10,000 nt of DNA, taken from contig NW_013653027.1 of the NCBI RefSeq assembly GCF_000499385.1, positions 5,001-15,000 on the forward strand, read 5' to 3'. The notes below the pieces were generated by a model, which saw nothing but the letters and a program-made list of their open reading frames with translations, searched no databases and had not been told where the DNA came from. The number at the start of each line of letters is the position of its first letter. Position 1 is the stretch's first letter. This DNA is from Eimeria necatrix. Lineage: Eukaryota; Apicomplexa; Conoidasida; Eucoccidiorida; Eimeriidae. Below are positions 5,607 through 10,000 of the stretch, one piece after another. Both the position numbers and the translations under genes were made by a program.

Positions 5607-5911
5607 ATTTTGGTGTAGAAGCAGTTGCCGTCTAGGGCCTCGAGCAGCAGCGCGAGCCGCTGCGCTACCTGTGGGCACGCGCTGGAGCAGTGCAGCAGCA
5701 GCAGCTGCTGCTGCTGCTGCTGCTCGCTGCTGCAGCTGCTGCTGTAGCACTCCTCGGCGATGCGCGCAGCAGCTGCTGCTGCTCTCCGCTGCAGCTGCAG
5801 CTCCGCCTCGCTGCTGCCAGGCAGCACTGCAGCAGCAGCAGCAGCAGCAGCTCGTGCCACGGCTATAACAGCAAGAGCAGCACGACGCGTGTTGAAGCGC
5901 ACAGCTGCAGC

Positions 5912-5950
<39 letters not shown>

Positions 5951-6033
5951 CAGCAGCAGCAGCAGCAGCAAAAAAAGCGGCTTGAGGCCCCACAGTCGGT
6001 TCTCCAGCTCAAGCAAGCAGCAGCCACTGCTGA

Positions 6034-6082
<49 letters not shown>

Positions 6083-6278
6083 TCGCGATTACCTTCTACA
6101 GATTGAGTGTATTTCCTGATTGCGGCTGTGGCATCTGGGCCCAGTCTCTCTAGTTGCTGCAGCATTTGCTGCTGCTGCTGCTGCTGCTCCGCGCTGCTGC
6201 TGCTGCCTTTGCTGCTGCTGCCGCGGCACTCGGTGAAGCGGCTTATTCTTGGGGTCGGCGGCGGCCAGAACGCGTCGC

Positions 6279-6325
<47 letters not shown>

Positions 6326-6872
6326 AGTGGCGCCGGGACTGAGAAGTCGAGCAGCAAGGGGTCGTTCTGCTGCAGCAACAGCAGCGGCTGCTGCTGCAGC
6401 CCCGCTGCAGCTGTGGCTAGCCGCAGCAGCTGCAGCAGCTGCAGCGGCGCCCGCAGCAGCGTGAGGACATGCGGTGCTGCTGCTACATTGGCAGCAAAGC
6501 TGAGTGGCGATGATGGAATGACGCCTGCTGCTGCTGCTGCTGCTGCTGCTTCCTCCGCTGCAGCAGCAGCTGCACCGCAGGCCCGACGCGCTGCTGCAGC
6601 CGTCTCCGCTGCTGCTGCTGCGTCGGACTCAGCTGCTGCTGCTGCAGCAGGGGACAGCGGCACTAGCAGCACTGCGAGCAGCAGCAGCAAGTGCTGCAGG
6701 TGATGTGCAGCAAGCTCGTCCGTGCTGCAGCAGCGCAGCAGCAGCAGCAGCAGCGGCTGCTCCGTGCTGTACAGACACTGCCCCACATAGAGCTTCAGTG
6801 CATGCAGCAGGTGCAGCAGCTCTTGTCTTGCTGCCAGCAGCACCCCATAGAAGCGAAACACCGCGTCGCAGC

Positions 6873-6916
<44 letters not shown>

Positions 6917-7097
6917 CTGCGTTGGCGCTGCTGCTTGAAGGCAGCAGCAAACACAGGAGACACCTGCAGCAGGTGCTCTGCTGCCAGCACCGCTCGCTGC
7001 AGCTCTAAATTGTAGGCCAAGACAGCAGCAGCAGCAGCAAGAGCAGCAGCAGGCACAACGGAGGGGCCCCTCACGCGCGGGCCCTTTTGCTTCACCT

Positions 7098-7139
<42 letters not shown>

Positions 7140-7459
7140 TCCAACTCAATCACAAAAGAAGCAGCAGCAAGGCGGGCTCCCGCCGCCCAAACAGCTCCAT
7201 CGACGCAAAGCAGCAGCACGCCCAGCAGCAGCAGCAGCAGCAGTAGCAGCAGCAGCAGCACGCCCAGCAGCAGCAGCAGCAGCAGCAGCAGGCGGACCTG
7301 CATGCAGGCAAAGGCCAAGGACTTTTGCTGCTGCGCCTTCAAGATAAAAGGAGTCTCTTCCAAAGAGACAAACAAAAGTTGAAAAGCTTTTTGCTGCCGC
7401 TGCAGCGAGAAGAGGTCTCCGTAGACTGCAGCACGGCCCAGCTCCACCCGCCGCGCCAA

Positions 7460-7520
<61 letters not shown>

Positions 7521-7632
7521 TCGGGGCCGCCAGGCAAGGCAGTCGCTGCCCTTAAGGCAGCGCGCATGCGCGCATGCAGCTGCCAGGCTATGCTCCCAGT
7601 GCTGAGGTCAGGTGCTGCTGCTGCTGCTCGTT

Positions 7633-7678
<46 letters not shown>

Positions 7679-7783
7679 TGTGGGCTGTGCTGCATTGGAA
7701 GTGCTGAGCAGTTGTGGCAACTGGAGGTCCGACGCCGGGCTATTCTCTAGCTGTAGCAGCAGCTGCTGTTGCTGCTGCAGCCC

Positions 7784-7817
<34 letters not shown>

Positions 7818-7960
7818 AAGGCCTCCTGCAGCAAATTGTTCAGCAGCAAAGGGTCCGCGTGGGCAAGAGGCGCATCTGCCCGCTCAAACAGCAGCCGCAA
7901 AACTGGCAGCAGCAGCGGCTCGTCCTGCATGCATGCAGCACAGCCCCAAGTAAACGAACT

Positions 7961-7998
<38 letters not shown>

Positions 7999-8351
7999 GG
8001 CAGCAATAGCATTGCTGCAGCGAGGAAGGCCGCCGCAGCAACCGGAGCAGCAGCAGCAGCAAAATCCGGCGCCGCGAGAAACAGCAGCAATAGCAGCATC
8101 AGAAGCAGCAGCAGCATATGCATTGGCCGCAGCAATAGCAGCAGCAGCAGCAGCAGAACCGGCAGCAGCAACAGCAGCAGCAGCAGCAGCACCTGCAGAG
8201 AGAAAAGAGCGCGAAGAGCAGCAATTCTCTCCAAGGCCAGGCCCTGCTGCAGCGTCTCCAGCAGCAGCAGCTGCTGCCCGCAAATTCGGAGCTGCTGCAG
8301 CGGGTGCAGCAGCAGCTGCTGCAGCCGGAACGTCGTAGGCAGCAACTCCTT

Positions 8352-8393
<42 letters not shown>

Positions 8394-8459
8394 GGGGCGG
8401 GGCTCTGCTTCTGCTGCAAACTCCAGCTTGTAGCTGTCATCGATGTCTGGCTCGCTGCC

Positions 8460-8491
<32 letters not shown>

Positions 8492-9047
8492 TGCTGAGGC
8501 AGGTTGCGCTGCTGCAAGTGGAAATGGCGGATGTGGGGAGCAGCGCAAGCTCAGTGCCTGCTGCTGCTGCTGCTGCGTGCTGCTGCTGCTGCTGCTGCAG
8601 TTTGCTGCAGGGCAGAGACCGCCAACCCCGCAGGTGCTCATCCACCTGCTGCAGAAAATCTGTGAGCAGCACCACATCACTGCTGCTGCTGCTGCTGCTG
8701 CTGCAGGAACTGCTGCTGCTGCTGCGTGCAGCAGCTGCTGTTTGCTGCAGCTGCTGCTGCTGCAGCAACTCGGCCTGCGCCAGCTCCAGCAGTTCAGCAG
8801 TTATCTGGAGGCCGAAAACTCCTTCTCCTGCTGCTCCTGCTGCTGCTGCTGCTCCCGCTGCTGCTGCTGCAGTTTCGGGGCACTGCTGCAGCAGCTGCTG
8901 GAGCTCTTGCTGCTGCTGCTGCTGAGCAGCCCAGCCCACACCTGCAGACAGAGCTGCTGCACCCTCGCGCATTGCTGCTGCTGCTGCAACGTAGCTGCCT
9001 GTTGCTGCTGCGTCACTTAAGCACTGCCGGAGAACGCTCCACCAACA

Positions 9048-9082
<35 letters not shown>

Positions 9083-9334
9083 GGGCCCCGGAAGGTCCTG
9101 GTCCTGCAGCAGCAGCAGGCGCATCGCAGCAGAACTGCTGCTGCGTTGCTGCGGTGCTGCCGCAGCACAGCAGCAAACCGATGTGCTGCAGCAGCGGCTG
9201 CGCAGCAAAAGACAACAGAAACCGCAGCAGCCGCTGCAGCAGCAAATCTCCCCGCAGCTCAGCTGCCTGCAGTCGCTGCAGCAGCTGCTGCAGCAGGGCG
9301 CCCGTTAGGGCTGAAGCACTAGGGACCCCTCTGC

Positions 9335-9376
<42 letters not shown>

Positions 9377-9501
9377 AGCTTGTTGCTGCATGCAACGCTG
9401 TCTCCAAAACAAGTGCTGTCTCCTCCCAGCAGCGAAGCCCATCGCGCAGCTGCTGCTGCAGCCACAGGAGCGTCACTGGCCGCGCAGCAGCAGCGGGGGG
9501 C

Positions 9502-9554
<53 letters not shown>

Positions 9555-9773
9555 GTGCAGAGTGAAGGGCAGCGGCGGGAGCGGCCCCGCTGCTGCTGCT
9601 GCTGTTGCTGCTGCTGATGGCCGCAAGTCGCCTGCGTACGGCACTTCCCACTCCTGCTGCAGCTGCTGCAGCTGCTGCAGCCGCAGCAGCAGCAACTGCG
9701 CATCCCACTGCTGCTGCAGCAGCCGAACCCCAAACAGAAAAGCCTCAATGCAGCAGCCCCAGGGCCCCTCTCT

Positions 9774-9804
<31 letters not shown>

Positions 9805-10000
9805 ACCCACGCCCCGCCACTTAAGCTCGCCGACCACTGCTGCTCCGTTTGCTGCTGCTGCTGCAGCAGATCCACAAGAGACTGGGGCATCAAGTCGTGC
9901 TGCTGCTGCTCTGCTGCTGCAGCGGCTGCCGCTGCTGCAGTTGCTGCTGCATGCGTTGTGACTGCTACGGGGGATGCTTCACGGGGTAAGCGGGAGTGCA
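5588..10000 (-). CDS. gamma-tubulin complex component (Spc97/Spc98 family), 5' end beyond window
   Basis: Minus-strand exons are 10000-8193 (partial), 7924-7298, 7095-6093 and 5904-5588, phases 0, 0 and 1, giving 1250 residues plus stop. Family segments occur in order. About residue 250-278, GDLLLQRLLRFLLSFAAQPL then LQHIGLLLCCG matches GD...LL..a..PyL..l..W...G. Residues 588-637 cross the first junction: ALRALFSLQ joined to DEPLLLPVLRLLFERA and LLLNNLLQEAF, matching hL..l+.ylLl..gDf...L. About 899-952, ARQELLHLLHALKLYV then DELAAHHLQHLLLLL matches the C-terminal LR..M..fl.nLqyY and aH..fL..l. The end, LALLLEALDGNCFYTKM, matches the terminal L..L..LD.N.fY. Such proteins form the ring that templates microtubules at the apicomplexan centrosome and spindle pole. 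Long Gln, Ser and Ala tracts lie between these helices, making it larger than usual. Which paralogue it is cannot be told. The stop lies inside a (TAGC)n array. Confidence 0.78.
5905..6092 (-). repeat. CTG-filled (sense) intron 3 of the gamma-tubulin complex gene
   Basis: Donor GAAG|GTAATC at 6093/6092 and acceptor GCTGCAG|CTG at 5905/5904, phase 1, 188 bases. Two runs (about 6036-6081 and 5920-5950 on plus as CAG) read CTG in the sense direction. Splicing gives KYTQSVE-A-VRFNTRRAAL. Confidence 0.7.
7096..7297 (-). repeat. CTG-filled (sense) intron 2 of the gamma-tubulin complex gene
   Basis: Donor TGCATGCAG|GTCCGCC and acceptor CTGCTGCAG|GTGAAG, phase 0, 202 bases. Three runs of CAG on plus (about 7098-7136, 7214-7243, 7265-7291) read CTG in the sense direction, and two of them abut the splice sites. 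Confidence 0.7.
7925..8192 (-). repeat. CTG-filled (sense) intron 1 in the window of the gamma-tubulin complex gene
   Basis: Donor CTGCAG|GTGCTGCTG at 8193/8192 and acceptor TGCATGCATGCAG|GAC at 7925/7924, phase 0, 268 bases. It contains CTG (sense) runs at its 5' end and at about 7960-7997. Removing it restores the conserved segment FSLQ-DEPLLLPVL. Confidence 0.75.

Larger units (their letters stand above)
6799..9955. promoter_or_regulatory. Eight YGCATGCR palindromes in the gamma-tubulin complex gene
   Basis: YGCATGCR occurs at 6799-6806, 7299-7306, 7563-7570, 7571-7578, 7926-7933, 7930-7937, 9387-9394 and 9948-9955. In my reading, no copy occurs in 1-6798; one core GCATGC there (about 3530) lacks the flank. 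The motif is known as a promoter element in Toxoplasma. Three of the eight sit exactly at the two edges of exon 7924-7298. Confidence 0.4.

Noticed and set aside
6017..6106. C-terminal poly-Leu tail of the gamma-tubulin complex protein by reading through the donor at 6093/6092
   Set aside because: The read-through gives a CTG-derived Leu run and then a frame without the family end. Splicing to 5904 restores VRFNTRR and the conserved LALLLEALDGNCFY terminus.
8304..9020. Long plus-strand ORF of 238 codons, and other plus ORFs from 8443 to 9961
   Set aside because: They are shadows of the minus-strand gamma-tubulin complex exon, rich in Leu, Cys and Ala from sense-strand repeats in the wrong direction. 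They have no recognisable domain.

Overview
Organism. The window looks like nuclear DNA of a coccidian apicomplexan, most probably Eimeria. Three things point there: very dense CAG/CTG triplet runs that read as poly-Gln, poly-Ser and poly-Ala in coding sequence; short interstitial arrays of the heptamer TTTAGGG/CCCTAAA; and intron-containing genes for a gamma-tubulin complex protein and a mitochondrial ribosomal protein. All three are known traits of Eimeria genomes. The species call is an inference. Most open frames here are triplet-repeat shadows, so the gene models below rest on family motifs, GT..AG splice sites and phase matching, done by eye.

Layout. (1) 1-1476, plus strand: 3' part of an alpha/beta-hydrolase-fold gene with four exons in the window (191-279, 469-578, 821-1068, 1326-1476). 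It appears to have lost the whole catalytic triad. (2) 1477-2205: A/T-rich 3' flank with AATAAA signals, then two (GCTA)n arrays and a 41-codon ORF of doubtful status. (3) 2206-2830: four telomere-heptamer arrays, two reading GGGTTTA and then two reading CCCTAAA, i.e. the orientation of two joined chromosome ends. (4) 2849-3263: GGGGGCCCCC palindromes, an A/T-rich probable promoter and an ATG-free, CAG-rich leader. (5) 3264-4265, plus strand: a complete three-exon gene for mitochondrial ribosomal protein bS6m (117 aa). (6) 4266-5606: about 1.3 kb of (GCTA)n, CAG/GCTA minisatellite and related repeats between two convergent genes. (7) 10000-5588, minus strand: four exons (at least 1250 aa) of a gamma-tubulin complex component (Spc97/Spc98 family), continuing past the right edge.

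Most striking pattern. Triplet-repeat polarity follows gene structure. Every long run in an exon reads CAG on the sense strand, and every long run in an intron reads CTG on the sense strand, in three genes on both strands. Most introns begin or end directly in the CTG run, with junctions such as CAG|GTGCTG and CTGCAG|G. The (GCTA)n arrays, which carry stop codons in all six frames and are self-complementary, lie at the 3' sides of the genes; one supplies the stop codon of the gamma-tubulin complex gene.

The three genes have unrelated roles (hydrolase-like protein, mitochondrial translation, microtubule nucleation). They share genomic setting and splice architecture, not a pathway.
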